From the NCBI GenBank assembly GCA_024400545.1, contig JAKSMO010000014.1, positions 1 through 46,716 of the forward strand: DNA of 46,716 bases, given 5' to 3'. Below the pieces are notes generated by a model. It was not told the DNA's origin. It did not search any database and saw nothing but the letters and a program-made list of their open reading frames with translations. The translations under genes and the position numbers were made by a program. This document shows, in pieces, positions 26,166 through 34,565 of this stretch. How positions within the stretch are numbered: the first letter of the stretch is position 1; each line of letters starts with the position of its first letter. The DNA comes from Bacteroidales bacterium (GTDB lineage: Bacteria; Bacteroidota; Bacteroidia; Bacteroidales; P3).

Positions 26166-27409
26166 TTCTTACGAATTATTAATGTTGAAGAACGTGGGTG
26201 GGTGAGCTGTTGCGCCACACGCATTACCTGCTCGGGCGTAACCTTACGATAGATTTCTGGCTCGGTGTTCACCAAATCTATGTCGCCCAGCATTTCATAA
26301 AAGCAAAGTCCCAACGCGCGGTCGGCAGCTTTGTATTGCGAATACACAAAGGTGTTCTCGTATTTGTTGGCCACCTTCTCCACTTCGTGCGCGCTCACCA
26401 GCTCGTGTTGCAGGCGCTCAATCTCCTCGTCGATAGCTAGCTCTGCTTGCTCAAAAGTGGTGTTGTCGCATAGGCGGCCGCTCACTACAAATAGACCTTC
26501 GTCCAATTCGCCCGTGATATAGGCGTTTATCTCGGTAAAGAGCTGTTGCTCCTGTACAAGGTGTTGGTACATGCGCGACGAATGTCCGTTGCTCAGTATA
26601 TCGCTAATCATGTCATACACATAGTAGTCGGCCGACTGGTGGTCGCACATGCGCCAGGCTTTGTAAATGGCGTTGTTCGGCACATCTCGCTCCACTTCTA
26701 GTCGGCGGGCTTCGGTCTGCTCCTGCTCTTTGGGCAGTGCTGTTGTGGGCTTTTCGTTATCGGGACGGATGTCGCCAAACAGGCGTTCCACCATGGCGAA
26801 GGCTGCTTGTTCGTCGATGTTGCCGGCAATGGCCAGGATGGCGTTGTTGGGCTTGTAGTATTGGTTGAAGAAGTTGCGCACATCGTCCAGGGTGGCTTCT
26901 TGCACATGCTTGATGTCGGCCCCTATGGTGCACCAACGGTAGGGGTGAGTCTTATAGCAGAGCGGACGCAGCAGCATCCACACGTCGCCGTAAGGCTGAT
27001 TCATATATCGTTGGTTATATTCTTCTGTTACAACCTTCTGTTGCACGTCCAGCACATTCCAATGGTTGTCCGCTATGTCCCACTCCCCTCGCATCCTGTC
27101 GGCCTCAAGTGTCAGGGCCTGTTCAAGATGTTGGGCGGGAATGGTCAGATAGTAGTTGGTGTAGTCGTTGTTGGTAAAGGCGTTGCTCTCGCCGCCCATG
27201 GCATCTACCTCTAGATCGTAGTCGGGAAAGCGCTTTGTTCCGCCAAACATCAAATGCTCGAATAGGTGGGCAAAGCCGGTACGGTCGGCCCGCTCGTTGC
27301 GTGACCCGACTTGGTATAACAAGTTAACAGTCACCAGCGGAGTGGTGTCGTCGCGATGAAGGATCACCTTCATCCCATTGTCCAAAATCTTCTTTAAATA
27401 AGAAATCAT
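26162..27409 (-). CDS. M16 family zinc peptidase (pitrilysin/insulinase type)
   Basis: A 415-residue M16 peptidase. The inverted zinc motif HLFEH is at residues 48-52, with the third ligand Glu about 76 residues later in the VVTEEYNQRY segment. NAFTNNDYTNYY and the PYGD-x(n)-HPYRW block are typical. There is no signal peptide, so it is cytosolic unless exported otherwise. It is the single-domain-pair B-subfamily size. M16B proteins often work as pairs; no inactive partner is next to it, its neighbour being the K+ channel. Confidence 0.9.
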   Translation of the reverse strand: MISYLKKILDNGMKVILHRDDTTPLVTVNLLYQVGSRNERADRTGFAHLFEHLMFGGTKRFPDYDLEVDAMGGESNAFTNNDYTNYYLTIPAQHLEQALTLEADRMRGEWDIADNHWNVLDVQQKVVTEEYNQRYMNQPYGDVWMLLRPLCYKTHPYRWCTIGADIKHVQEATLDDVRNFFNQYYKPNNAILAIAGNIDEQAAFAMVERLFGDIRPDNEKPTTALPKEQEQTEARRLEVERDVPNNAIYKAWRMCDHQSADYYVYDMISDILSNGHSSRMYQHLVQEQQLFTEINAYITGELDEGLFVVSGRLCDNTTFEQAELAIDEEIERLQHELVSAHEVEKVANKYENTFVYSQYKAADRALGLCFYEMLGDIDLVNTEPEIYRKVTPEQVMRVAQQLTHPRSSTLIIRKK

Positions 27410-27498
27410 AAATAAAAAAACGCATCACCTCGATTATTATTGCATAAGCCCCCAATATTATTTTCTCAAGCCGCCCTTTTTCACCTTCCAAATGGTCA

Positions 27499-27597
27499 GT
27501 GTAGCTCCAGTGTTCCTCCAGTGTAGCTCCAGTCTAAGTATAGTTTCACTTTCGTCGTAGCTCCGAAGAAGCTCCGAAGAAGCACCGTCGCTGCCGA
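27499..27597. repeat. Degenerate tandem array, 11-bp unit, about 9 copies
   Basis: Cut every 11 bases from 27499: GTGTAGCTCCA, GTGTTCCTCCA, GTGTAGCTCCA, GTCTAAGTATA, GTTTCACTTTC, GTCGTAGCTCC, GAAGAAGCTCC, GAAGAAGCACC, GTCGCTGCCGA. Units 1 and 3 are identical and most begin with GT or GA and end with CC or CCA. Same period as the array at 18618 but different sequence. Confidence 0.65.
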
Positions 27598-27704
27598 CGG
27601 AGTTCATTCGAGGCTTTACCCTTGTCACTTGCCTCCTTTTTCGGTGCTAAAAATGGCGATGTCGGCTTGGGTTGGTTGATTGTAGCAGAATGGTAAAAAA
27701 AATA

Positions 27705-27734
27705 TTGTTAAATAAGAAAAAAAACGTATCTTTG
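27705..27734 (+). promoter_or_regulatory. Bacteroidota-type promoter of the polysaccharide locus
   Basis: TTG (27705-27707) and TATCTTTG (27727-27734) are 19 bp apart, a good match to the -33 TTTG and -7 TAnnTTTG boxes. Transcription should start about 8 bp later, leaving a leader of about 135 bases before ugd. Confidence 0.8.
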
Positions 27735-27798
27735 CAAATCAATAGTTTCCTTGGCCAGTCGATGAAAAAATATGTGACTGACCGTGGCATCGCCGTGT

Positions 27799-27828
27799 AA
27801 AACAGTATGATACGTTGCATATTGTTTT
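27799..27828 (+). promoter_or_regulatory. Leader hairpin upstream of ugd-upxY
   Basis: An 11-bp stem (AAAACAGTATG at 27799-27809 with CATATTGTTTT at 27818-27828, one G-T pair) with an 8-base loop, ending in four T. It lies in the untranslated leader, about 50 bp before ugd. It could be a pause or weak terminator that UpxY acts on (inference). Confidence 0.5.
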
Positions 27829-27878
27829 ATTGATAAGGCATGCTATAAACGTTTAGATAATAAGTAATTTTATATATT

Positions 27879-29177
27879 ATGAAGATTTCTGTAGCAGGTA
27901 CCGGTTATGTCGGTCTTAGTATTGCCACTCTTTTGGCTCAACATAACGATGTTACAGCAGTTGATATTGTGTCTGGACGTGTGGAGTTGGTGAATCGTAG
28001 AAAAAGCCCCATACAAGATGAATATATCGAGCGTTTCTTCGCCGAAGACCTCCAACTACGTAAAGGCGAGGCAAAGTCCGACTTCATCCTCAAAGAGTGC
28101 TTAAATCTGAAGGCCACCACCGATTGGCAGGCCGGCTATGCTGGTGCTGAATATGTGGTAATTGCCGCTCCCACCAATTACGATAGTGTGAAGAATTTCT
28201 TCGACACTTCTGCCGTGGAAGATGTGATTCAGAAGGTGATGCAAGTGAATCCCGATGCCATTATGGTTATCAAGAGCACCATCCCTGTAGGCTATACCGA
28301 GAGCGTAAGAGCTAAGTTCAATACCGACAAGATTATGTTCGCTCCCGAGTTTTTGCGCGAGAGCAAGGCCCTCTACGACAATCTTTATCCCAGTCGTATC
28401 ATCGTGGGTTACCGTCAGGGCGATGACCAATTGGCTGCCAAAGCCCGCCAGTTTGCCCAACTGATCAAAGGCGGGGCCATCCAGGAAGAAATCCCGATGC
28501 TGGAGATGGGCTCTACCGAGGCTGAGGCCGTGAAACTCTTTGCCAATACATATCTGGCTCTGCGTGTGAGCTACTTCAATGAGTTGGATACTTATGCCGA
28601 GCTGAAAGGTCTCGACACGCAGCAGATTATCAATGGTGTGTGCCTCGACCCCCGTATCGGCACCCATTATAATAACCCCAGTTTCGGCTATGGTGGCTAT
28701 TGCCTGCCCAAGGACACCAAGCAGCTGCTGGCCAACTATGCCGATGTGCCTCAGAATATGATGAGCGCCATTGTTGAGAGCAACCGCACCCGCAAAGATT
28801 TTATTGCTGATCAAGTGCTGAAAAAAGCAGGTTGGTACGACTATTTTACCAATAACCAGTATATCCAACAGCCAACAGTTAACGGCGAACAGCCTGTTAC
28901 CGTTGGTGTCTATCGCCTGACGATGAAGAGCAATAGCGACAACTTCCGTCAGTCGAGCATTCAGGGTGTGATGAAGCGCGTGAAGGCCAAAGGTGCCAAG
29001 GTGATTATTTATGAGCCCACCTTGGAGAACGGCAGCACTTTCTTCGGCAGCGTGGTGGTGAACGATCTTGCTACATTCAAACAGCAGTCAAACGCCATCA
29101 TTGCCAACCGCTACGACGACTGCTTGGATGATGTGTCCGAGAAGGTCTATACCCGCGATATCTTCAAGCGCGACTAA
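27879..29177 (+). CDS. ugd: UDP-glucose 6-dehydrogenase
   Basis: A 432-residue enzyme oxidising UDP-glucose to UDP-glucuronate with two NAD+. The N-terminal GTGYVGLS (residues 7-14) binds [13 protein letters not shown] and [15 protein letters not shown] are family motifs, and the catalytic Cys275 is in [14 protein letters not shown]. It resembles the short Ugd group used in capsule loci, distinct from the TviB/WbpA-type dehydrogenase at 39207, which contains GGHCIGVDPYY instead. It is the first gene of the polysaccharide locus and supplies an acidic sugar whose carboxyl group could be an attachment point (see the ATP-grasp genes). upxY follows 36 bp later. Confidence 0.95.
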   Translation: MKISVAGTGYVGLSIATLLAQHNDVTAVDIVSGRVELVNRRKSPIQDEYIERFFAEDLQLRKGEAKSDFILKECLNLKATTDWQAGYAGAEYVVIAAPTNYDSVKNFFDTSAVEDVIQKVMQVNPDAIMVIKSTIPVGYTESVRAKFNTDKIMFAPEFLRESKALYDNLYPSRIIVGYRQGDDQLAAKARQFAQLIKGGAIQEEIPMLEMGSTEAEAVKLFANTYLALRVSYFNELDTYAELKGLDTQQIINGVCLDPRIGTHYNNPSFGYGGYCLPKDTKQLLANYADVPQNMMSAIVESNRTRKDFIADQVLKKAGWYDYFTNNQYIQQPTVNGEQPVTVGVYRLTMKSNSDNFRQSSIQGVMKRVKAKGAKVIIYEPTLENGSTFFGSVVVNDLATFKQQSNAIIANRYDDCLDDVSEKVYTRDIFKRD

Positions 29178-29213
29178 AATTTCTAATTACTCATTACTAA
29201 TTTCTAATTCCTC

Positions 29214-29738
29214 ATGCACTGGTTCGTCCTCCGTTGTTCCCCCGGCAAAGAGATTGCCTTGCAGCAGTCTATCCAAACCCGGTTTGGTGTCGAGTGCTTC
29301 GTTCCCATTGAACGGAAACGACAGCACGACAACCACGGACGATTCGTGTGGCGTGAGCGTTGTGCGCTCAGCAGTTATATCTTTGTTCGGACCGAGAAGG
29401 AGGTATTCTACACCATTCCCAAGACAATCACTTCCGTCCATGCCATGATGCGCATGGAGGAAGGATTTTGGCATCTGGTGATAGTGAACGACAAGGCGAT
29501 GTCCGACTTCATCCGTGTGTCGGGCAACAAAGAAGAACGCGCCGTATATCTTGATCCGGCCAAACTCCACTTCAAAAAAGGCGACCGAGTACGTGTGATA
29601 GGCGGCTCTTTTACCGGCGTCGAAGGCTATTTCATGCAGATTGGTGGCAAACATGAAAAACGTGTGGTCATCCAACTCGACCAGTTTATAGCCGTCAGCA
29701 CCGCCGCCATCCCCGCCGCCCTAGTCGAGAAGATTTAG
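29214..29738 (+). CDS. upxY: UpxY-type transcription antiterminator (NusG paralogue)
   Basis: A 174-residue specialised NusG. The NGN domain (about residues 1-105) starts MHWFVLRCSPGKE and includes ECFVPIERK. The KOW domain is at about 120-155 (KKGDRVRVIGGSFTGVEGYF). In Bacteroides, UpxY proteins promote elongation through the leader of their own capsule operon; this gene's place at the head of the locus fits. Here ugd precedes it and no upxZ inhibitor gene follows, unlike the B. fragilis arrangement. An octamer array starts directly after the stop codon. Confidence 0.92.
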   Translation: MHWFVLRCSPGKEIALQQSIQTRFGVECFVPIERKRQHDNHGRFVWRERCALSSYIFVRTEKEVFYTIPKTITSVHAMMRMEEGFWHLVIVNDKAMSDFIRVSGNKEERAVYLDPAKLHFKKGDRVRVIGGSFTGVEGYFMQIGGKHEKRVVIQLDQFIAVSTAAIPAALVEKI

Positions 29739-29882
29739 CAGTTTATGAAGTTTTGCAGTTAATGAAGTTATGAGTTTTGTAGTTAATGAAGTTATGAAGT
29801 TATGAGTTTGGCAGTTTAGTAGTTTAGAAGTTTATGAGGTTATGAGTTTACTGGTATAAGTTTAGATGCTTAATTGTTTAGC
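29739..29882. repeat. Octamer array of about 18 units
   Basis: Starting right after the upxY stop, the sequence cuts into 8-bp units such as CAGTTTAT, GAAGTTTT, GCAGTTAA, TGAAGTTA (three copies), TGAGTTTT, GTAGTTAA, GCAGTTTA, GTAGTTTA, GAAGTTTA, TGAGGTTA. The core nnAGTTnA is kept while the first two bases vary. A one-base phase change occurs near 29859. Confidence 0.8.
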
Positions 29883-29898
29883 AGTCCGCGCCATCCCA

Positions 29899-29933
29899 AC
29901 TTTCCACTTTCAATTTTCCACTTTCCACTTCCC
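29899..29933. repeat. Heptamer array, 5 units, copy 1
   Basis: In-phase 7-bp units ACTTTCC, ACTTTCA, ATTTTCC, ACTTTCC, ACTTCCC, ending 5 bp before the GT2 start. Near-copies are at 34441-34482 and 35628-35662. Confidence 0.75.
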
Positions 29934-29938
29934 CAAGA

Positions 29939-30982
29939 ATGGTCTCTCCAAAAGTTAGTATTGTAGTCCCTGTTTACAACGTTGAAAAATATATAGAGCG
30001 TTGTGCAAGAAGTCTGTTTGAACAAACAATGGCAGACTTGGAGTTTGTTTTTGTTGATGATTGCTCGCCGGATAAAAGCATGGATATTTTGCATCAGGTG
30101 TTGCAGGATTATCCTCACCGGCAGTCGCAAGTGACGATTGTCCGTCACGAAGTGAATAAGAATCTGGCGGTTTCCCGCAAGGATTCTGCCTATGCGGCTA
30201 CGGGCGAGTTCTTGATGTTCGTCGATAGCGACGACTTTTTGGAACTGGATGCTGCCGAATTGCTGTACAATAAGGCTATAGCAGAAGGTGCTGACCTTGT
30301 GACGTGTGGCGCGTTCCACTATTCGGCCGACAAAGTAAATATCATCAATCCGGCCAATAATGAAATGGGTGAGTACGGCGCTAATGTTCGTGAGGATACC
30401 CTTAACCGCAATGTCTTTACCAGCGTTTGGGCAAAGCTTGTGCGTAGAGAGGTGATGATGAAGGAAGGTGTGGTTTGGCCTGTGCGTGGCTTTTCTGAGG
30501 ATGTGATAGTCTCGGTTATGATGGTGTATTATTCAAATCGCATCGTTAGCATAGAGGACAATCTCTACCATTATTGCTATAATGAAACCTCTTTTATGGG
30601 CGACGTAAGTTTGGCAAAAATGGAAAGCAATTGTCGTGATTCTATGGAGAATTATAAGGTTTTTGCCGAATTCTTCGAAAAGGAGAATTTGGAAGAACAG
30701 TATCCCATGGCGCTGCTTAGATACAAAGTTGGTATCAAGGCTCAATTGGCTATTCTGGCCAACAACAGGCAGCGTCGAATGGAATATCGCACCACTTTCC
30801 CCGAGATTGACAAACATTATTTCTGGGGTAGTGACGGCTATCGTCCATCATTGAAAGAACGATTTCGCATTGCCGCCTGGTGGCTGGGCCTCATGCCTCG
30901 ATTCCACCGAATCATTGATTCTCGACACGTAAGACCAACGAATGCCCCACTGTGTCTTTACATGAAGTGTTCGTATAAGTAA
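29939..30982 (+). CDS. GT2 family glycosyltransferase
   Basis: A 347-residue cytosolic glycosyltransferase. The GT-A domain starts at once (VSIVVPVYNVEKYIERC). Its nucleotide-binding FVDDCSPDKS is near residue 40 and the DSDDF metal motif near residue 97. The C-terminal half (about 200-347) resembles capsule and O-antigen GT2 proteins but gives no sugar specificity. The ATG follows a heptamer array instead of a recognisable ribosome-binding site. The next gene is a paralogous GT2 9 bp later; both should extend the repeat unit of the polysaccharide on its lipid carrier. Confidence 0.9.
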   Translation: MVSPKVSIVVPVYNVEKYIERCARSLFEQTMADLEFVFVDDCSPDKSMDILHQVLQDYPHRQSQVTIVRHEVNKNLAVSRKDSAYAATGEFLMFVDSDDFLELDAAELLYNKAIAEGADLVTCGAFHYSADKVNIINPANNEMGEYGANVREDTLNRNVFTSVWAKLVRREVMMKEGVVWPVRGFSEDVIVSVMMVYYSNRIVSIEDNLYHYCYNETSFMGDVSLAKMESNCRDSMENYKVFAEFFEKENLEEQYPMALLRYKVGIKAQLAILANNRQRRMEYRTTFPEIDKHYFWGSDGYRPSLKERFRIAAWWLGLMPRFHRIIDSRHVRPTNAPLCLYMKCSYK

Positions 30983-30991
30983 TCAGTAGCT

Positions 30992-32002
30992 ATGCCAAAA
31001 GTATCTTTTATCGTTGCCGTTTATAATGTTGGTCAATATATCCAAGAGTGTGTGAGGAGTTTGTATGCTCAGACATTGGACGATATTGAGGTTGTGCTTG
31101 TTGACGATTGCTCGCCCGACAATAGTATTGAGCTGGCTATGCAGGCACTTGAAGATTTCCCTGCTCGCAAGGATCAGGTGAAGGTGGTTCGCCATAGTCG
31201 GAATATGGGTCTGCCTCAGGCTCGTCATACCGGTGTTGATGCGGCGACAGGCGATTATGTCATGTTCATTGATGGCGACGACTATATCGATACAGAGTTG
31301 GGTGAGTTGATGTATCTTCAGGCGCAAAAGGATGCAGCAGATCATGTGTTTTGTTGCTATCTGAACTTTACACCTACAAGTGAGCGTTTTATGAGCATTG
31401 TGCGTCAGGATTCGGCTGGCAATACCGACAAGCTAAGGGATGATGTGCTGAATCGTGTCGTTGTGCCGTTCCTGGTGGGTAAGCTGACCCGCAGAGAGCT
31501 TTTCTATTCGCACGATATCATTTGGCCTACCTGCAATATGGGCGAAGACTCTGTGCTTTCCCCCCAGTTGGCTTATTGGGCAAAGAAAATCACCCACATC
31601 ACCCAAGCAGCCTATCATTATCGTACCAATCCTCAGTCGTTGTCCAACGGATATACGGCCGATTTGTGTGTGAGTCGAAGAAATGAATTCTCCGAGAATA
31701 TCGAGCTGTATTTCAAATTTCTTGAGCGAGAGGGCGTAGCAGAGAAATACTGGTATGGCATATTGTCCAACAAACTGCGCGCAAAAAATAGGTTGCTGCC
31801 CGTGGTGGGCAATTGGAAATATAGGAAGATGTGGCTCGACACTTATCCTGAAGTGAATAAGACCGTATTTTGGGGCGATAAGAATTTCCGTGCCACCTAT
31901 CATGAGCGCTTGTGGTTCTTGATAGTGCTTTTCGGCTTTTACCCCATCATCGAAAAACACCGCCTCAACCATTACTATGTCCCCCATGGCGAATGGATTT
32001 AA
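30992..32002 (+). CDS. GT2 family glycosyltransferase
   Basis: A 336-residue GT2 enzyme of the same subfamily as the preceding gene: VSFIVAVYNVGQYIQEC, LVDDCSPDNS near residue 40 and FIDGDDYID (metal-binding DGDD) near residue 92. The two share several C-terminal blocks such as the NxRLLPVVGNW / NNRQR region and FWG(D/S)-type ends, suggesting an old tandem duplication. It starts 9 bp after its paralogue and ends 22 bp before the first ATP-grasp gene. Acceptor and donor are not readable from the sequence. Confidence 0.9.
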   Translation: MPKVSFIVAVYNVGQYIQECVRSLYAQTLDDIEVVLVDDCSPDNSIELAMQALEDFPARKDQVKVVRHSRNMGLPQARHTGVDAATGDYVMFIDGDDYIDTELGELMYLQAQKDAADHVFCCYLNFTPTSERFMSIVRQDSAGNTDKLRDDVLNRVVVPFLVGKLTRRELFYSHDIIWPTCNMGEDSVLSPQLAYWAKKITHITQAAYHYRTNPQSLSNGYTADLCVSRRNEFSENIELYFKFLEREGVAEKYWYGILSNKLRAKNRLLPVVGNWKYRKMWLDTYPEVNKTVFWGDKNFRATYHERLWFLIVLFGFYPIIEKHRLNHYYVPHGEWI

Positions 32003-32024
32003 ATGTTAGTCAATAGTTAGTGTT

Positions 32025-33134
32025 ATGAATTATATCAACTCAAAGTTGCTCAGAAATATCTATCTTTGGGTCTGGGTTCGTCCTTCCCAGTTGGTACAAT
32101 TGGTGCGTCATCCCGAGTTTTATACTTCGCCAACATATTATCCCGAATATCCCGAACGACTGCGCTCCCATGTCAGTCAGTTCTTCAATCAGGTGGGCGA
32201 GATTCTGCGCTTTGGCCGTATCAATACGTTGTATTTCCTGTGTGGCTATGATGTGAAGACCCGCAAGGAACAGAAAGAGTATGTCCATTATAATACATTT
32301 ATGTATAGGCGCGTCGAATTGAATCTCATGCACAAAGATAGTAGTGCTTGCATTCTGCGCGACAAGATGCTTTTCGCCATCTTCTTGGAAGGATTAGGAC
32401 TGAAAGGCCCGAATATTCGGTATTATTATGATAACGGCCAGCTGTTCCGCTTTGCCGACAAGTCGGTGGCGGATGAGGCTTCGTTTCTGCACGATAATCG
32501 TGTGCTGTTCTGCAAACCGCTTGACGGACAGTGCGGCAAAGGCATCTTTGTGCTAGAGGTAAAAGACGGACGATTGTTTATAGGCGATGAAGAGCTTACA
32601 TTTGAACAGCTGAGAGAGCGGATGGCGGGGCGGTACATCCTTCAGGATTTTGTCAAGCAGCACCCCGCTATGGCACATCTGCATCCGCAGTCAATCAATA
32701 CAATCCGATTGCTGACGGTGCGGAGTCTGAAAGATAATGAGATTCACTTTATGCCCTCAATCCTCCGTATCGGCACAGGCGCCAGTGTGGTGGATAATAC
32801 CACTCAGGGCGGATTGGCCATAGGCATCCATCTGGATAACGGTTATCTGAAACATTATGGGTTCTTCAAGCCCCGTTTCGGCACCAAGGTGGAGAGTCAT
32901 CCCGACAGCCATGTGAAATTTGATGAATTCCAGATACCCTTCTTCGAGGAAGCCAAGCAACAGGCAAAGCTCATCCATTCCATGCTCCCCGACATCCATT
33001 CTATTGGTTGGGATATCGCCATTGGCGAGGATGGACCTTTGTTTATCGAAGGCAACGACAACTGGGAGATCACCGGTCCCCAAACCTGCAACGGCGGCTT
33101 CCGCAAATACTTCACCGAATATTTCTTCAAGTAA
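32025..33134 (+). CDS. ATP-grasp protein, sugar-transfer-associated type (first copy)
   Basis: A 369-residue ATP-grasp enzyme of the group found in polysaccharide loci (ATPgrasp_ST-like). ATP-grasp enzymes join a carboxylate to an amine or similar group using ATP. The N-terminal 110 residues are specific to the group. Core signs are LFCKPLDGQCGKGIFVL (P-loop-like Lys/Gly segment), QSINTIRLLTVR, TQGGLAIGI and the C-terminal GWDIAIGEDGPLFIEGNDNWE with metal-binding Glu and Asn. It has no membrane segments. Placed between two glycosyltransferases and a carboxyethyl-amino-acid enzyme, it may ligate an amino acid to a uronic acid (inference). A paralogue is at 34566. Confidence 0.82.
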   Translation: MNYINSKLLRNIYLWVWVRPSQLVQLVRHPEFYTSPTYYPEYPERLRSHVSQFFNQVGEILRFGRINTLYFLCGYDVKTRKEQKEYVHYNTFMYRRVELNLMHKDSSACILRDKMLFAIFLEGLGLKGPNIRYYYDNGQLFRFADKSVADEASFLHDNRVLFCKPLDGQCGKGIFVLEVKDGRLFIGDEELTFEQLRERMAGRYILQDFVKQHPAMAHLHPQSINTIRLLTVRSLKDNEIHFMPSILRIGTGASVVDNTTQGGLAIGIHLDNGYLKHYGFFKPRFGTKVESHPDSHVKFDEFQIPFFEEAKQQAKLIHSMLPDIHSIGWDIAIGEDGPLFIEGNDNWEITGPQTCNGGFRKYFTEYFFK

Positions 33135-33140
33135 CCTATT

Positions 33141-33204
33141 GGGTGTTTGAGTATATTGGTATATTAGTATATTAGTATAAAGGTATAGGGGATATCAGTA
33201 GTGA
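33141..33204. repeat. Octamer array of about 8 units
   Basis: In-phase units GGGTGTTT, GAGTATAT, TGGTATAT, TAGTATAT, TAGTATAA, AGGTATAG, GGGATATC, AGTAGTGA, starting 6 bp after the ATP-grasp stop. The pair TAGTATAT/TGGTATAT also occurs at 11001. The rest of the spacer up to 33369 holds nothing I can name. Confidence 0.7.
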
Positions 33205-33369
33205 GGCAGGATGGCAGCTTGCTTTCCTCCCAGCCCCATGGATCTGCTTAAGAAGAAAACGCTGCGACAAGTAAAATCACAAATTCACCAATTCTGGAAA
33301 AATTGACTGCGCCGCCACGCCTTTCGCTTGTAGGAGGGGTCGAGGGTGGCATTTAAAAACAAAAACAAT

Positions 33370-34311
33370 ATGAAATTAGGCTTTGTAAAACCAACATATC
33401 CCAGCGAGCAGCGAGTGGCGCTCCTGCCCGAACATATAACCGATGACTATGAGAATGAATTGGTCATCGAGACCGGCTTCGGTGCCAATCTTGGCATCTC
33501 CGACGCTGAGTACGAAAAGAAAGGATGTCGGATTGATACTCGAGAGAATATTTTCAAGACGTTAGACACTATCTTCTGCCTTAAGCTGTTGCAACCTCAG
33601 GACTACGACATGATCCGTGATGGACAGATGATTATTGGATGGACTCATCCCACGGGATCAGGTACTGAGTTCTACAAGAATATTGCTTGCAAGAAAAAGC
33701 TGAAGGTCATCGACCTCGACAATATCTATCCCACTGCCCATTTGGGCGATTTGCATATCCCAGTGCCTTTCATCAAGAAGAACTTTGTGTGGAAAAACAG
33801 TTTCTATGCCGGTGTGGCTAGCACGCAGCATGCCTTGTTCCATTTCGGATTATATCCTAATTCTGATACCAAGGTGGCTATTCTGGCTAGTGGAAGTGTC
33901 TCCCAGGGTGCCTATTCCTATATATCTAAATATAATGTCGATCTGCGCTTGTTCTATCGCAAGACCATGAATGAGTTTTACGAGACCATTGGCGATTATG
34001 ATATCATCATTAATGGTATCGAAGTTGATGGCACTGTCGATCATATCATCACCGAGGAACAATTGAAACAGGTGAAACGTGGTTGCCTGGTGATTGACGC
34101 AGCGGCCGATGCCGGCAATGCTATTGAAGGCACTCGCTATATGTCCATTGCCGACCCAATGTATGAGAAAGACGGACTCTATTTCTACGAGGTGAACAAT
34201 GCCCCCTCGTTGCTGTATCGCAATACTAGTTTCGAGATTAGCAAATCCTTCTCCGAATGGGTCTATAAGAAAGATGTCTCCCGCTTCTGGTCCCTCTTCC
34301 CGGAGGATTAG
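33370..34311 (+). CDS. N5-(carboxyethyl)ornithine synthase-like dehydrogenase
   Basis: A 313-residue NAD(P)-dependent enzyme of the alanine dehydrogenase/transhydrogenase superfamily. It closely follows the pattern of N5-(1-carboxyethyl)ornithine synthase, which reductively couples pyruvate to the side-chain amine of ornithine or lysine. Visible blocks: KLGFVKPTYPSEQRVALLPEH, QMIIGWTHPTGSG, VIDLDNIYPTAHL, the NAD-binding ILASGSVSQGAYSY, INGIEVDGTVDHII and VIDAAADAGNAIEGT. I chose the ATG at 33370, where the family N-terminus begins; a GTG 24 bp upstream is less likely. A carboxyethylated lysine or ornithine in a sugar-polymer locus is unusual for a metabolic enzyme. It fits the amino-acid-decorated O-antigens known from Proteus and Providencia (established knowledge; application here is inference). 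Confidence 0.85.
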   Translation: MKLGFVKPTYPSEQRVALLPEHITDDYENELVIETGFGANLGISDAEYEKKGCRIDTRENIFKTLDTIFCLKLLQPQDYDMIRDGQMIIGWTHPTGSGTEFYKNIACKKKLKVIDLDNIYPTAHLGDLHIPVPFIKKNFVWKNSFYAGVASTQHALFHFGLYPNSDTKVAILASGSVSQGAYSYISKYNVDLRLFYRKTMNEFYETIGDYDIIINGIEVDGTVDHIITEEQLKQVKRGCLVIDAAADAGNAIEGTRYMSIADPMYEKDGLYFYEVNNAPSLLYRNTSFEISKSFSEWVYKKDVSRFWSLFPED

Positions 34312-34326
34312 CGTGTGGGAGGTATT

Positions 34327-34398
34327 GGGTTTAGTGGTTTATCAGTTTATTAGTTTAATTGTTGAGTCGCTTAGTCGTTAAGTAGCGTAGTCGTCAAT
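34327..34398. repeat. Octamer array of 9 units
   Basis: In-phase units GGGTTTAG, TGGTTTAT, CAGTTTAT, TAGTTTAA, TTGTTGAG, TCGCTTAG, TCGTTAAG, TAGCGTAG, TCGTCAAT, starting 16 bp after the preceding stop codon. Consensus close to the arrays at 29739 and 20085. Confidence 0.75.
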
Positions 34399-34440
34399 AA
34401 CCCATCTAGAAAGCCCCCAAAAATTCACCGCGTCAGCCTA

Positions 34441-34555
34441 ACTTTCCACTTTCCACTTTCAGTTTTCCACTTTCCACTCTCCCGCGTCATCCCTCCGTTC
34501 CCATAAAACAACGGCTCCCGCCCCAGTCCACGTTCACGTCCACGTTTACGTTTAA
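34441..34555. repeat. Composite array: 7-bp units then 6-bp units (left flank of second ATP-grasp gene)
   Basis: Heptamers at 34441-34482 (ACTTTCC, ACTTTCC, ACTTTCA, GTTTTCC, ACTTTCC, ACTCTCC) are followed, after a spacer with TCCCGCCCC, by hexamers at 34526-34555 (GTCCAC, GTTCAC, GTCCAC, GTTTAC, GTTTAA). The same order recurs as a direct repeat after the gene, at 35628-35726. Confidence 0.8.
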
Positions 34556-34565
34556 AAAAACCGCA

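Larger units (their letters stand above)
27410..27878. other. 469-bp spacer between divergent genes: 11-bp array, promoter and leader of the capsule locus
   Basis: The spacer separates the M16 peptidase (minus) from ugd (plus). It contains an 11-bp periodic array (27499-27597), a strong plus-strand promoter (27705-27734) and a leader hairpin (27799-27828), each listed separately. I see no coding sequence. The promoter of the M16/channel operon must lie in the left part but no convincing match is visible. Confidence 0.7.

Noticed and set aside
28101-28868. A 255-codon open frame on the minus strand
   Set aside because: Antisense to ugd, which has all catalytic motifs; no independent protein signal.
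33238-33306. A 22-codon frame (MDLLKKKTLRQ...) in the spacer before the carboxyethyl synthase
   Set aside because: Too short, no family, no ribosome-binding site; kept as uncertain non-coding sequence.
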